NCBI RefSeq assembly: GCF_000733855.1
Contig: NZ_JPOJ01000001.1
Span: 1,488,001 to 1,552,000, forward strand
Source of the DNA: Methylomicrobium agile
GTDB taxonomy: Bacteria > Pseudomonadota > Gammaproteobacteria > Methylococcales > Methylomonadaceae
Direction of reading: 5' to 3'
Length of the DNA: 64,000 bases
Positions 52,632-62,591 of the stretch are shown here, piece after piece. Each line of letters starts with the position of its first letter. Position 1 is the stretch's first letter. The notes below the pieces were generated by a model. The model ran no database searches and was not told the origin of the DNA. It saw only the letters and a list, made by a program, of their open reading frames with translations. The translations under genes were made by a program, and so were the position numbers.

Positions 52632-53198
52632 TCACAACGAACCGAAATAAGCCGACAGTGCCTTGATGTCGTCATCCGAAAGCCTGCTCGCCATGCCCTG
52701 CATGGGGCCGCCCTGACGGCTGCCTTCTTTGAAATGTTTCAATTGAGCTTCCAGATAGCCCGGATGCTGTCCCGCCAACCGGGGAATTTGCGCACTGCCT
52801 TGCCCTTGCGCGCCGTGGCAATGGAGGCAGATGCCGGCCTTTTCCTCGCCCGTTTTGGCCAGCGCGGTATCGCCGCCCGCTTTTGCGGCCGGTTGAGCGG
52901 CAAAATGAGCCGCCAGATTTTCGATATCCTGGTCGCTCAGATTCGCGGTCAGGCTTTGCATCATCGGATTTTTGCGGGTGCCGGATTTGAAAGCTTTCAA
53001 TTGTACGGCCAGATAATCGGGTTGCTGGGCTGCCAGATTCGGCCATTGCGGATTGCTGCTTTTGCCGTTCGGGCCGTGGCAGCCGGCGCATATCGCCGCT
53101 TTTTCAGCGCCGGCCGCCGCATCGGCCGCCAGCGCCGGAACGGAATAGGAAGTAGCCAGTACCAGACACGCAGACACGGAATGCTTTAATGAAAACAT
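52632..53198 (-). CDS. Cytochrome c4, dihaem
   Basis: A 188-residue periplasmic dihaem cytochrome. Signal peptide FSLKHSVSACLVLATSYSVPALA, then two haem-binding sites CAGCHG (in AICAGCHGPNGKSSNPQWP) and CLHCHG (in GICLHCHGAQGQGSAQIPRL), with Met-bearing MMQSLTANLSDQDIENLAAHF and PMQGMASRLSDDDIKALSAYF repeats. It carries electrons to terminal oxidases. Confidence 0.95.
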   Translation of the reverse strand: MFSLKHSVSACLVLATSYSVPALAADAAAGAEKAAICAGCHGPNGKSSNPQWPNLAAQQPDYLAVQLKAFKSGTRKNPMMQSLTANLSDQDIENLAAHFAAQPAAKAGGDTALAKTGEEKAGICLHCHGAQGQGSAQIPRLAGQHPGYLEAQLKHFKEGSRQGGPMQGMASRLSDDDIKALSAYFGSL

Positions 53199-53350
53199 AC
53201 TCTACCTCTCATGACAGTTATTATTGGAATTAACTTTGATGGTAAATTTCCAAGCGGAAAGAATCTTTCAAATTCGTTCTCGCAGGTTTCTGGAACGCTG
53301 TGTATGCTTCGGCAACATACCATGTTGATCATTGGCTTACAAGCGGGTAT

Positions 53351-53360
53351 CCGTGCCTGG
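53351..53360. repeat. Left target-site duplication of IS4-type element
   Basis: CCGTGCCTGG, repeated exactly at 54547-54556 beyond the right end of the element. Ten bases is a typical duplication length for IS4-family elements. Confidence 0.93.
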
Positions 53361-54546
53361 CTCATCACCTATCAGTTTCAGATAAACTATCCCCCTCTGC
53401 AACTTTTGATTCAAGGTAAGCTTGGGAACTGTAAGAAAACTGGCGAATGAAGTGGAGCACGGGCTTGCGGGGGCACTTCCGAGGCTGCGCAAGACGGTGG
53501 TAGGGAAATTGGCGCTGGCCGTGGGTGCGATGATCGAAGGCCAGACGCCGAACACCGTGGAACTGGCCAATCTGCTGCCTTTGGAGACCGAGCGGCAGGA
53601 CATGCGCGAACAATGGCTGAGGCGCTTGCTGAAGAATCCCTTGCTGCTCGCCCCGAGGGTGATGGAGCCGTTCACACGGGAGGCGCTGGCTAAGGCCGCG
53701 CGGAACGGCCAGACCGTGCTGCTGGCTATGGACCAGACTGACTTGGGCGACCGGATGGCGTTGCTGGTGGTGGCCCTGAGGGTCGGCGACCGGGCGCTGC
53801 CCTTAGTTTGGCGGGCGGAGGCGGGGCCGGCCAACATCGGCTTCGAGAGTCAGCAAAGGCTGCTGGAGCAGGTGCGGGCCTGGCTGCCTGCGGGGGCGCA
53901 GGTGCTGCTCTCGGCGGACCGGTTCTACCCCTCAGCCGCTCTGTTCGGCTGGGTCCAGACCCACGGTTGGGGTTACCGGCTGCGGCTGAAAGGCAACGTG
54001 CTGGCGGACACCGGACATGGCGACGAGACCATCACCGGTCAGTTGGCACAAGGCGTGGCGGAACGTTATCTGTCGGGGGTGAGGCTGTTCACACAGGGGC
54101 TCATGACGAACCTGGGCATCCTCCACGAAGCCGGGCATCCAGACCCTTGGATCATCGCGATGGACTGCCCTCCGTCGCGGGCGTCGGTGCTGGACTATGC
54201 CGCGCGCTGGGCCATCGAGCCGATGTTCTCCGACTTCAAGGGCCGGGGCTTCGACCTGGGGAGCTCACAGCTTTGGCACGCGGACCGCCTGGAGCGACTG
54301 GTCCTGATCATGGCGCTGGCGATGTACTGGTGCGTCCGCGTCGGCCAGGACGACGCCCTGGCGCGTCCGACGCCGCTCGAAAAAAAACCGGGGAACAAAG
54401 TGACCCCGACCATTGGAGCTTCAGGAAACTCCGCCGCAGCCTGGTCTCCTGGTTCATCCGCGGTCTGCGCCGACTGAAGCGCTGCCTGCAAAACGGCATC
54501 CCTTTGCCCGCCTTTTATGGAACGGGGTAAAGTGATAGGTGATGAG
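53361..54546 (+). mobile_element. IS4-family insertion sequence
   Basis: A 1,186-bp element. It begins CTCATCACCTATCAG and ends with the inverted partner (…TGATAGGTGATGAG), and is bounded by a perfect 10-bp duplication. It lies in the gap between cytochrome c4 and the NUDIX gene and breaks neither. It carries one transposase with a frameshift near its end. Confidence 0.93.
53422..54530 (+). CDS. IS4-family transposase, -1 frameshift at an A8 run
   Basis: A DDE transposase. LLAMDQTDLGDRMALLVVALRVG holds the first Asp, QVLLSADRFYPSAALFGW the second, and YAARWAIEPMFSDFKGRGFDLGSSQL the Glu region. The frame from TTG 53422 continues past ARPTPLEKK into unrelated residues to 54477, while the -1 frame reads TGEQSDPDHWSFRKLRRSL and ends at 54530 with a coherent C-terminus. 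The shift lies at eight A's at about 54380-54387. It is a programmed-frameshift candidate or an inactivating slip; nearly all catalytic residues precede it. Confidence 0.85.
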
Positions 54547-54556
54547 CCGTGCCTGG
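54547..54556. repeat. Right target-site duplication of IS4-type element
   Basis: CCGTGCCTGG, exact copy of 53351-53360. Confidence 0.93.
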
Positions 54557-54586
54557 TAACACGAAAAACTCAGTGGGTGCAAAATC

Positions 54587-55075
54587 GTGCGTAATAAAGA
54601 AAATTCCTCCTTTCCTGAACCGATGATCGGCGTGGGTGGCCTCCTCTTTAACCGGCAGAACCAAGTGCTGCTGATCAAACGCAACAAACCGCCTTCGCAG
54701 GGATTATGGTCGGTTCCCGGCGGCAAACTCGAAGCCGGCGAGGGACTGACCGAATGCTGCCGGCGGGAAATCCGGGAAGAAACGGGACTCGACGTGAATG
54801 TACTGTCGCTGATTGCGGTGGTCGAACGGCGCGTCGAAAACTTCCATTATGTGATCGTCGATTTTCTGGTCGAACTGCGCGATGAATGCGCGAATACTCC
54901 CTGCGCCGCCAGCGATGTCACGGAAGCGCGCTGGATCAACCTCGAAAATCTCGAAAACTACCCCCTGGCCGCCGGACTATCCGAAATCATCCGGAGGACC
55001 GCAGTCCGTCGAAATGAGGGGCTGCTTGCCCCGGAAGATTCGGCCACCGATTTCATCCTGCCAATGGATCGGTAA
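54587..55075 (+). CDS. NUDIX hydrolase
   Basis: A 162-residue pyrophosphohydrolase. The NUDIX box GGKLEAGEGLTECCRREI plus REETGL at about 45-68 matches GX5EX7REUXEEXGU. It starts near the right end of the IS4 element. The substrate is unknown (ADP-ribose or nucleotide derivatives are common). Its end overlaps the convergent SulP gene by 23 bases. Confidence 0.93.
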   Translation: MRNKENSSFPEPMIGVGGLLFNRQNQVLLIKRNKPPSQGLWSVPGGKLEAGEGLTECCRREIREETGLDVNVLSLIAVVERRVENFHYVIVDFLVELRDECANTPCAASDVTEARWINLENLENYPLAAGLSEIIRRTAVRRNEGLLAPEDSATDFILPMDR

Positions 55076-56678
55076 CGGCCTGAGGTTTTTTGCTGCGGCC
55101 GTTTAGCACGACATGGGCTTTGTGCTTTTTGATCTTTTCCTTGCCATGTAGATCAATCAGTTGAACTTTGATATTGTCATCCGGCGCGGTGGTCAAGAAA
55201 CCCTCGATCGTTTCGACGATATCAGGATCGATGAACCCCGCCTTGCTTGCGTCGATCACGACTGTGCTGTCTGCCTCGATACGTAAAATAAATTTGCGCA
55301 GCAACGCCTTGTTCAAGAACGAAACATCCTTATTGAGAGAAAGCACATAATGCGATCCGTCTTGCGTCAGGGTGATCGCGGCATGGTAATTCGCAATGAT
55401 CACGAAAATCAGCCCGACCGCCATGCCGATCGCCATGCCTTCCAACAAGTCGGTTGCCAGAATCGCGCAGACCGTAATCACGAAAGGCAGAAACTGGCCC
55501 CATCCTTTCTTGTAAAAGTGCATGAATACCTTCGGTTTTGCCAGTTTATAACCGGTTTGCAGCAAAATCGCCGCCAGACAGGCCAAAGGGATGTAATTCA
55601 AATATTGCGAAAAGAACAACAAACTGATCAATAAGCACAAACCATGCACGAAGCAGGCGATACGGGTCCTGCCGCCCGCATTGATGTTTGCGGAACTGCG
55701 CACGATCACGGCGGTGATGGGCAGGCCGCCGATAAAGCCGCTGATCATGTTGCCGATGCCCTGCGCCCTCAGTTCGCGATTGGTCGGCGCGATGCGTTTT
55801 AACGGATCGAGTTTATCGACCGCCTCGAGGCTCAACAGGGTTTCCAGACTTGCAATAATGGTCATTGTCACCGCGACGGTATAAATCTGGGAATTGGCGA
55901 GAAAACTCCAATCGGGAAATACAAACTGATCGAAAAACGCGGTCGGATGATCCAAAACGGGCAAAGTCACCATGTGTTTGAGGTTGTTGACCGCCCACTC
56001 CGGAGCGAATTTCATCGCCGCCAGGTTATATCCCACGCCCCAGACCACCGCCACCAACGGCCCGGGGATCAAATTGAAAAGCTTGCGCTTCCTGAACCAG
56101 GATAATTCCCAAATGATCATGATCAGCAGGGCGACCGAACTGATTACGAGCGCGCCGGGCGAGATCGCTCTCAATGAATCGACCATCGCATGCAGGCTGG
56201 ACAAGGCTGTATCGGCCATATAGCTTTCATCGCCCTCGAAACTCGAGTCGTAACCTGCCGCATGCGGCAACTGCTTCATGATCAGGATCAGACCGATTGC
56301 CGCCAGCATTCCTTCTATCACTGAGGCAGGAAAGAAGGAGGCAATGATGCCCGCCCGCAAAAAACCCAGGACCATCTGGAGAAAACCTGCTATGACAAGC
56401 GCCGTCAGAAAGCCTTGAAAGCTGCCGAGTTGCTCGATCGCATTCAGGACGATCACGGTCAAACCGGCGGCAGGCCCCGAAACGCTGAGCTGCGAACCGC
56501 TGAGCCAGGCGATCACGAGACCGCCGACCAGGCCCGCCAGCAAGCCTGAAAACAGCGGCGCGCCCGAAGCGAGCGCTATACCCAGACAGAGCGGCAACGC
56601 CACCAGGAAGACAACGATACCGGAAGGTATGTCCCCCTTCAAATGGCTCGTATAGTATTGAAGGTGTTTGTGTATCAT
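55053..56678 (-). CDS. SulP-family anion transporter
   Basis: A 541-residue transporter with 10-14 helices and a C-terminal STAS domain (about 430-541; VVIDASKAGFIDPDIVETIEGF). GDIPSGIVVFLVALPLCLGIALASG, LSGSQLSVSGPAAGLTVIV and GLPITAVIVRSSANINAGGRTR are family signatures. The substrate may be bicarbonate or sulfate; SbtA-like bicarbonate uptake is a common role in such SulP proteins. The start ATG at 56678 is preferred. Confidence 0.92.
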   Translation of the reverse strand: MIHKHLQYYTSHLKGDIPSGIVVFLVALPLCLGIALASGAPLFSGLLAGLVGGLVIAWLSGSQLSVSGPAAGLTVIVLNAIEQLGSFQGFLTALVIAGFLQMVLGFLRAGIIASFFPASVIEGMLAAIGLILIMKQLPHAAGYDSSFEGDESYMADTALSSLHAMVDSLRAISPGALVISSVALLIMIIWELSWFRKRKLFNLIPGPLVAVVWGVGYNLAAMKFAPEWAVNNLKHMVTLPVLDHPTAFFDQFVFPDWSFLANSQIYTVAVTMTIIASLETLLSLEAVDKLDPLKRIAPTNRELRAQGIGNMISGFIGGLPITAVIVRSSANINAGGRTRIACFVHGLCLLISLLFFSQYLNYIPLACLAAILLQTGYKLAKPKVFMHFYKKGWGQFLPFVITVCAILATDLLEGMAIGMAVGLIFVIIANYHAAITLTQDGSHYVLSLNKDVSFLNKALLRKFILRIEADSTVVIDASKAGFIDPDIVETIEGFLTTAPDDNIKVQLIDLHGKEKIKKHKAHVVLNGRSKKPQAVTDPLAG

Positions 56679-56788
56679 GGATTGACTCCTTATCAAAGAC
56701 GAGGCAGTAAGACCTTGACGTTTAGTATACTAGTTTCGAATCGATACTATAAAGAAAAATTTATATACCTTGTTAATTATATTCTTCT

Positions 56789-57679
56789 TTAGAACAACCA
56801 AGCCTTTGCCTTTTCCTTGATTGCCGTAACACCCGGATGCGAAATTTTACGCTGTAACGAAATTCCATAATACCGAACGATTGCTTCTTCGACCTCGCCG
56901 ATTGCCATCAATTCATGTTTTCTTTCGACCTCGGCCCTGATTGAGGTCGGCGCGGCAATCATGCCCACCCCCGCCTGGGCGAACTCCTTCATCAATGCGC
57001 TATCTTCGAATTCGCCGACAATGGCCGGATGGATGCGCCATTTGTCGAACCAGCGCTGCAAATGCGTCCGGATGCCCGTGTTCGAAGCCGGCAATAACAG
57101 CGGCATATTGTCCAGGCAATAAGGAAATTCGCCCCGCAAGCGCTCCCTCAAAGCCCTTGAGGCGAAAATGCTCAGGCCGGATTCGCCCAAAGGATCGCAA
57201 TAGCCGCGAAAATCCAGATCCGATGAAATCGGGCTGTCCGAAATGACCAGATCGAGTTTATGCAGCAGCAAATCGCTCAGCAAGGCGTCCAGATCGTTTT
57301 CGCGGCAATTGAAATGAATTGCATCCGGAATATGCAGCGCCGGCTCCAATAAACGGTATGCAATCGATTTGGGCACCACGTTGTCGATGCCGATCTTGAA
57401 TGCCAGGGAGGATTTCTTAGGCCGGTGGCGGACCGCGTTTTGCAGTTCGCTGCCCAGCGAAAATATTTCATCCGCGTAGGAAAAGGCCAGCCGTCCGGCA
57501 TCGGTCAGTTCCAGATGGCGGCCGATCCGGTCGAACAATGTCACGCCCATCGCTTCCTCCAGGCAACTTAGCTGGCCGCTGATCGTTTGCGGGGTCAAAT
57601 GCAATTGCGCGCTGGCCTTGACGATGCTTTTTTCCTTCGCGACCATCCAGAAATAATGCAAATGTTTGTAATTGATCAT
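56789..57679 (-). CDS. LysR-family regulator, NhaR-like
   Basis: A 296-residue LysR-type activator. The N-terminal winged helix (NYKHLHYFWMVAKEKSIVKASAQL, LTPQTISGQLSCLEEAMG) is that of NhaR, and the effector domain follows (DLVISDSPISSDLDFRGYCDPLG). NhaR regulates Na+/H+ antiporter genes; here it lies upstream of a SulP gene on the same strand and may control it. The two genes are separated by 110 bases. Confidence 0.88.
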   Translation of the reverse strand: MINYKHLHYFWMVAKEKSIVKASAQLHLTPQTISGQLSCLEEAMGVTLFDRIGRHLELTDAGRLAFSYADEIFSLGSELQNAVRHRPKKSSLAFKIGIDNVVPKSIAYRLLEPALHIPDAIHFNCRENDLDALLSDLLLHKLDLVISDSPISSDLDFRGYCDPLGESGLSIFASRALRERLRGEFPYCLDNMPLLLPASNTGIRTHLQRWFDKWRIHPAIVGEFEDSALMKEFAQAGVGMIAAPTSIRAEVERKHELMAIGEVEEAIVRYYGISLQRKISHPGVTAIKEKAKAWLF

Positions 57680-58233
57680 GACTTAGCCTTTACTTTCCAG
57701 AAAATAAAAACTCCAGGCAGAGACTTTTTATCTTTTTCCCAACAAAAGCAGACTTATCGGACACAGTGCCGACCCCTGGCGAGACTGCCGTCCCATTTTA
57801 TGGCAATGCCGCAGCGCAAACGAATACAAATACAAAATGACCAGACGCTTGAAAAGCAATAATTATATCGGTTCGAAACTATTCGGTTTTGTCGATTATT
57901 ATGCAGTATACACTGACTTGATAAGAGCGCAATTTTGATAATGCATCGAATTTTTCGATCATTTCATTAAAGATATTCTGCTTTCCAAATTTCTCGGGTC
58001 AGGTTAAGTTATGCTCCCATTGATTAACGACACTAACCACGCCGCTTCGAAGGCTTTCCGACACCGGCTAACGCAGCCTTACCCGATCCATGACATCGCT
58101 TATGCCGGCACGGAGCGGCGCTCTCTCGGAAATGCGCCAGTCCGGAAGCCGTATATTGGCAACCCCATTAAATCGACGATTTTTAGCTGCACTTAAAAAA
58201 CTTCTCTTTTTCAGAAATTCAAAGGACTATCCG
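57680..58233 (+). other. Intergenic region, AT-rich, promoter candidates
   Basis: About 550 bases between the nhaR-like gene and the small membrane protein. A 61-codon plus-strand frame at 58011 has no family signal. The stretch 57850-57995 is AT-rich and probably carries divergent promoters; nothing else is recognised. Confidence 0.3.
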
Positions 58234-58692
58234 ATGAGCAAACTGATTGATCTTCTTCTGAAAATTCAATACTTGACTCCATTCCAGCGCAAAACTTACG
58301 TAAGCTCCGGGTTGATCGGCAGCCTTATCCTGGTGCCCGACCTCTATTTGGCCGGCGCCCACTACACGCTGGAATTTCTGCATATCTTCTACGAATCGCT
58401 GTGTTTCATGCTCGAAGAGCTGATCGGACATAGCCTCCACCTCAGCAAGTACCATAGCCAGCTGATCCTGTTTTATGCGCAAGTCGTGATCGTTGCGGGT
58501 TTAGCCTATAAAATATGGCGAACGGCGCCCAGGCTTTATCACCGCACCACTGCGTATCTTCGTGCTTCCTGGCTGAAAACGATCAAGGACGGCAAACAGT
58601 TCTGGACCGAGCTGCCCGGCCGCAAACGGATAAAAGTGCTGGCCGGGTGCATGGCCGGCATGTTCGGCTTGTATTTCTGGGCCACCAGCTGA
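58234..58692 (+). CDS. Hypothetical membrane protein
   Basis: A 152-residue protein. An amphipathic start (SKLIDLLLKIQYLTPFQRKTYV) is followed by helices near SGLIGSLILVPDLYLAGAHY, SQLILFYAQVVIVAGLAYKIW, and a C-terminal VLAGCMAGMFGLYFWA. AAGGA precedes the ATG at 58234. No family recognised. Confidence 0.68.
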   Translation: MSKLIDLLLKIQYLTPFQRKTYVSSGLIGSLILVPDLYLAGAHYTLEFLHIFYESLCFMLEELIGHSLHLSKYHSQLILFYAQVVIVAGLAYKIWRTAPRLYHRTTAYLRASWLKTIKDGKQFWTELPGRKRIKVLAGCMAGMFGLYFWATS

Positions 58693-59159
58693 ATCTTTCG
58701 TCACCGAATTCCCGATTTAAGTTGTTATTGATCACGGTCCCGATCAAGTCCTTCGGCAGGCTCCCCGCGCTTATCGAAGGGTTCGGACTAAGCGGAGCCG
58801 AAGCTTCAGCGGGCCGGCGCAATATCGGTGATCTCCAAGAAACGCGCAGGCAATCACGCTATTGGAGCTTCTGCCTTTTATCGAAGCCATTAAGCCGGTT
58901 TGAAACATTCGAGACAACCTTGCATGACCGCCTTTGGAAACATCCCCAAACGTTACGGACGGGATCATATCCCGTCCGGCATTTGGACCGTTGGCGCGCT
59001 GCGTGGATCTTCGGAAAAAAGGACATAGCGCGATTGCCCTGAAGAAACGCTCCCTATGACGCCAAACCGGTCAAGAATCTGATATATTGGCAGCCTGTCG
59101 CCAATGGCGTCGTTTGTCGGCTCAATAACAACGGTTTCTCCGTTCTCCCACACCCTGTT
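58693..59159. other. Intergenic region, nothing recognised
   Basis: About 470 bases before pycA. Frames on both strands lack family signals or sensible starts. The 3' half probably contains the pycA promoter. Confidence 0.3.
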
Positions 59160-60578
59160 ATGTTACGAAAAATCCTTATCGCGAACCGCGGCGAAATCGC
59201 GGTGCGCATCATTCGCGCCTGTGCCGAGATGGGTATCCGCTCGGTGGCGATCTATTCCGAGGCCGACCGGTTTGCGCTGCATGTCAAGAAAGCCGACGAA
59301 TCCTACTGCATCGGCAGCGAGCCGGTCGCGGGTTACCTGAACGTCTACGGGCTGGTCAATCTGGCCGCCGCCACCGGCTGCGACGCGATCCACCCGGGTT
59401 ACGGCTTTCTTTCCGAAAACGCGCAATTCGCCAAGGCCTGCGCCGATCGTGGACTGATCTTCATCGGCCCTGCGGCCGAGGTGATCGAGCGAATGGGCGA
59501 CAAGACCGAAGCCCGCAAAGCGATGATCGCGGCGGGCCTGCCGGTCACGCCCGGTTCCGCCGGAAACCTCGATACGGTAGACGAAGCGCTCGAAGTGGCC
59601 GAAGCCATCGGCTACCCGGTGATGCTGAAAGCGACTTCGGGCGGCGGCGGGCGCGGCATCCGCCGCTGCGATTCGGCCGAAGAACTTCGGCGCAATTACG
59701 ACCGGGTGATTTCCGAGGCCGGCAAGGCGTTCGGCCGGGCCGAAGTATTTCTCGAAAAATGCATCGTGAACCCGCGCCATATCGAAGTGCAGGTGCTTGC
59801 GGACCAGCACGGCAACACGATTCATCTGTACGAACGCGATTGTTCGATCCAGCGCCGCAATCAGAAACTGATCGAGATCGCGCCGTCGCCGCAGCTCGGC
59901 GAAGCGCAGCGCCAATATATCGGCGGACTTGCGGTGCTCGCCGCCAAAGCGGTCGGTTACACGAACGCCGGCACGGTCGAATTCCTGCTCGACGACCAGG
60001 ACCGTTTCTATTTCATGGAAATGAACACGCGCGTGCAGGTCGAGCATACGATCACCGAAACGATCACCGGCGTCGATATCGTCGAGGAGCAGATCCGGGT
60101 CGCGGCCGGCCTGCCTTTGCGCTTCCGGCAGGAAGAAATTCGCCGGCGCGGCTACGCGATCCAGTTTCGGGTCAACGCCGAAGATCCGCAAAACAATTTC
60201 CTGCCCAGCTTCGGGCGCATCTCGCGCTATTACGCGCCGGGCGGGCCCGGCGTCCGGACCGATACCGCGATTTATACCGGCTATGAAATACCGCCGTTCT
60301 ACGATTCGATGCTCGCCAAGGTAATCGTCAGCGCGCTGAGCTGGGAGGATGCGATCAAACGCGGCGAACGGGCGCTGCGCGACATGGGCCTGTTCGGGAT
60401 CAAGACCACGATTCCTTATTATCTCGAAATTCTGCGCCACCCCGAGTTCCGCTCGGGGCAGTTCGATACCGGATTCGTCGAAAAGCACCCGGAGCTGATC
60501 CATTATTCGCACAAACCCCGGCCCGAAGTACTGGCCAGCGTGATCGCGGCCGCGATGGCCGCGCATACCGGCCTTTGA
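59160..60578 (+). CDS. pycA: Pyruvate carboxylase subunit A (biotin carboxylase)
   Basis: A 472-residue ATP-grasp biotin carboxylase. [68 protein letters not shown] and LFGIKTTIPYYLEIL are present. Its neighbour encodes the carboxyltransferase plus biotinyl domain, so this is the two-subunit pyruvate carboxylase (or oxaloacetate decarboxylase type), distinct from accC at 29596. It would supply oxaloacetate for the TCA cycle and serine-type assimilation. A 179-base gap separates the two genes. Confidence 0.93.
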   Translation: MLRKILIANRGEIAVRIIRACAEMGIRSVAIYSEADRFALHVKKADESYCIGSEPVAGYLNVYGLVNLAAATGCDAIHPGYGFLSENAQFAKACADRGLIFIGPAAEVIERMGDKTEARKAMIAAGLPVTPGSAGNLDTVDEALEVAEAIGYPVMLKATSGGGGRGIRRCDSAEELRRNYDRVISEAGKAFGRAEVFLEKCIVNPRHIEVQVLADQHGNTIHLYERDCSIQRRNQKLIEIAPSPQLGEAQRQYIGGLAVLAAKAVGYTNAGTVEFLLDDQDRFYFMEMNTRVQVEHTITETITGVDIVEEQIRVAAGLPLRFRQEEIRRRGYAIQFRVNAEDPQNNFLPSFGRISRYYAPGGPGVRTDTAIYTGYEIPPFYDSMLAKVIVSALSWEDAIKRGERALRDMGLFGIKTTIPYYLEILRHPEFRSGQFDTGFVEKHPELIHYSHKPRPEVLASVIAAAMAAHTGL

Positions 60579-60757
60579 TTTTAATGTCCACAAAAAGAAA
60601 AATGAGACGGGAGATTGGGTGCAAAAAGCCGGTAGAGCGGGCAGACCGCTTCATCGTTTGCCTACCCTTCACTTGGATCGCTATTCGACGGTACGTGCTG
60701 TGAACGTTTTCGTGCCTTTCGTGGACAATGTTAGTCTCTGCTGATCAAGACCCAACC

Positions 60758-62587
60758 ATGCAAAAAGTTCATATCACCGATGTTATTTTGCGCGATGCGC
60801 ATCAATCCCTGATTGCGACGCGCCTGCGCACCGAAGACATGCTGCCCGCCTGCGCGATGCTCGACGCGATCGGCTACTGGTCGCTGGAATGCTGGGGAGG
60901 CGCGACGTTCGACGCCTGCCTGCGGTTTTTAAAGGAAGATCCCTGGGAGCGCCTCGCCAAACTGAAGGCCGCATTGCCGAAAACCCCGCTGCAGATGCTG
61001 CTGCGCGGACAGAACCTGCTCGGTTACCGGCATTATTCGGACGATGTGGTCAGAGCATTCGTACAGCGGGCCGCCGAAGCGGGCATGGACGTGTTCCGCA
61101 TTTTCGACGCCTTGAACGACATTAGAAACCTCAAAACCGCGATCGAAGCGGTCAAGGCCAGCGGCAAGCATGCGCAGGGCACGATCTGCTACACGACCAG
61201 CCCGGCGCACGACACCGCAAGCTTCGTCGCGCTCGCGAAGGACCTGGCCCAACTCGGCTGCTCTTCGCTCACGATCAAGGACATGGCGGGCCTTTTGACC
61301 CCTTACGCGACTTACGAGCTGGTCAAGGCGCTGAAGGATGCGGTCGACCTGCCCCTGCACCTGCATTCGCACGCGACTTCGGGGCTGGCCGAAATGTGCC
61401 AGTTGAAGGCGATCGAAGCCGGCTGCCGGCATATCGATACGGCCTTGTCGTCCTGGTCCGGCGGCACCAGCCACCCGCCGACCGAAAGCCTGGTGATTGC
61501 ACTGCAAGGCACCTCCCACGACACCGGCCTGGATCTCGACCGGCTTCAGGAGGCGAACCGCTATTTTGCCGAAGTACGCAAGAAATACCGCCGCTTCGAG
61601 AGCGAATTCACCGGCATCGATACCCAGGTGCATATTTTTCAGGTTCCCGGCGGCATGATCTCGAATCTGGCCAACCAGTTGAAGGAACGCAACGCGCTGG
61701 ACCGGATCGGCGAAGTCTACAAGGAGATTCCGTCGGTCAGGAAAGATTTGGGTTACCCGCCGCTGGTCACCCCGACCTCGCAGATCGTCGGCACCCAGGC
61801 GGTGCTGAACGTGCTGACCGGGAAGCGCTACGAATCGATCACCAATGAAGTCAAACGCTACCTGCAGGGCGGCTACGGCAAGGCGCCCGCGCCGGTCGAT
61901 CCGGATTTGCAGAAACGCGCGATCGGCAGCGAAGAACCGATCGACTGCCGCCCGGCCGATCTGCTCAAGCCGGAACTCGACCATCTGCGCGAGGAAATCG
62001 GCCATCTCGCGCTGAACGACCGGGACGTGCTGAGCTATGCGATGTTTCCGGAAGTCGGCAAACAGTTTCTCGAACAACGTTCTTCCGGCAATCTGGTGCC
62101 GGAGCCGCTCGAAATCGAGCCGGCGGCCGAGAGCGGCATCAAAAAGGCGCCGACCGAATTCAATGTCGCACTGCACGGCGAGTCCTACCATGTCAAAGTG
62201 ACCGGCGCCGGTCCGAAGAACCAGATGCTGCGCCATTTCTATTTCATGGTCGACGGCGTGCCGGAAGAGATCGTGGTCGAAACGCTGGATGAAATCGTAC
62301 TGGAAGGCGGCACGCAAGGCGCGGTGCAAAGCAATATCGCCAGCAAACGCCGGCGCCCGACCGAACCCGGCGACGTCGGCGTACGGATGCCCTGCAATGT
62401 GCTGGAGGTTCCGGTCAAGGTCGGCCAGCGGGTCGAGGCCGGCCAGCCCGTGCTGGTCACCGAGGCGATGAAAATGGAAACCGAGGTCACCGCGCCGGTC
62501 GGCGGCATCGTCAAAGCCGTACATGTGGTCAAGGGTGAACCCGCCAACCCGGATGAAGTCCTGATCGAAATCCTACCCAATAATTGA
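60758..62587 (+). CDS. pycB: Pyruvate carboxylase subunit B (carboxyltransferase + biotinyl)
   Basis: A 609-residue protein. The carboxyltransferase barrel is at about 1-290: VHITDVILRDAHQSLIATRL, FRIFDALNDIRNL, LTIKDMAGLLTPYATYELV and LHSHATSGLAE. The middle domain (PGGMISNLANQL, YPPLVTPTSQIVGTQAV) follows, and the biotinyl domain is at the end with LVTEAMKMETEV (the Lys is biotinylated). Homologous to PycB and OadA; without a membrane subunit gene nearby, carboxylation of pyruvate is the likelier direction. The start at 60758 gives the conserved N-terminus. Confidence 0.93.
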   Translation: MQKVHITDVILRDAHQSLIATRLRTEDMLPACAMLDAIGYWSLECWGGATFDACLRFLKEDPWERLAKLKAALPKTPLQMLLRGQNLLGYRHYSDDVVRAFVQRAAEAGMDVFRIFDALNDIRNLKTAIEAVKASGKHAQGTICYTTSPAHDTASFVALAKDLAQLGCSSLTIKDMAGLLTPYATYELVKALKDAVDLPLHLHSHATSGLAEMCQLKAIEAGCRHIDTALSSWSGGTSHPPTESLVIALQGTSHDTGLDLDRLQEANRYFAEVRKKYRRFESEFTGIDTQVHIFQVPGGMISNLANQLKERNALDRIGEVYKEIPSVRKDLGYPPLVTPTSQIVGTQAVLNVLTGKRYESITNEVKRYLQGGYGKAPAPVDPDLQKRAIGSEEPIDCRPADLLKPELDHLREEIGHLALNDRDVLSYAMFPEVGKQFLEQRSSGNLVPEPLEIEPAAESGIKKAPTEFNVALHGESYHVKVTGAGPKNQMLRHFYFMVDGVPEEIVVETLDEIVLEGGTQGAVQSNIASKRRRPTEPGDVGVRMPCNVLEVPVKVGQRVEAGQPVLVTEAMKMETEVTAPVGGIVKAVHVVKGEPANPDEVLIEILPNN

Positions 62588-62591
62588 CTCA

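Noticed and set aside
58011-58196. 61-codon gene upstream of the small membrane protein
   Set aside because: No ribosome site or family signal, and it overlaps the probable promoter region.
59160-62587. Na+-pumping oxaloacetate decarboxylase
   Set aside because: PycB resembles OadA, but OadA complexes lack a biotin carboxylase and need OadB/OadG membrane subunits, which are absent here.
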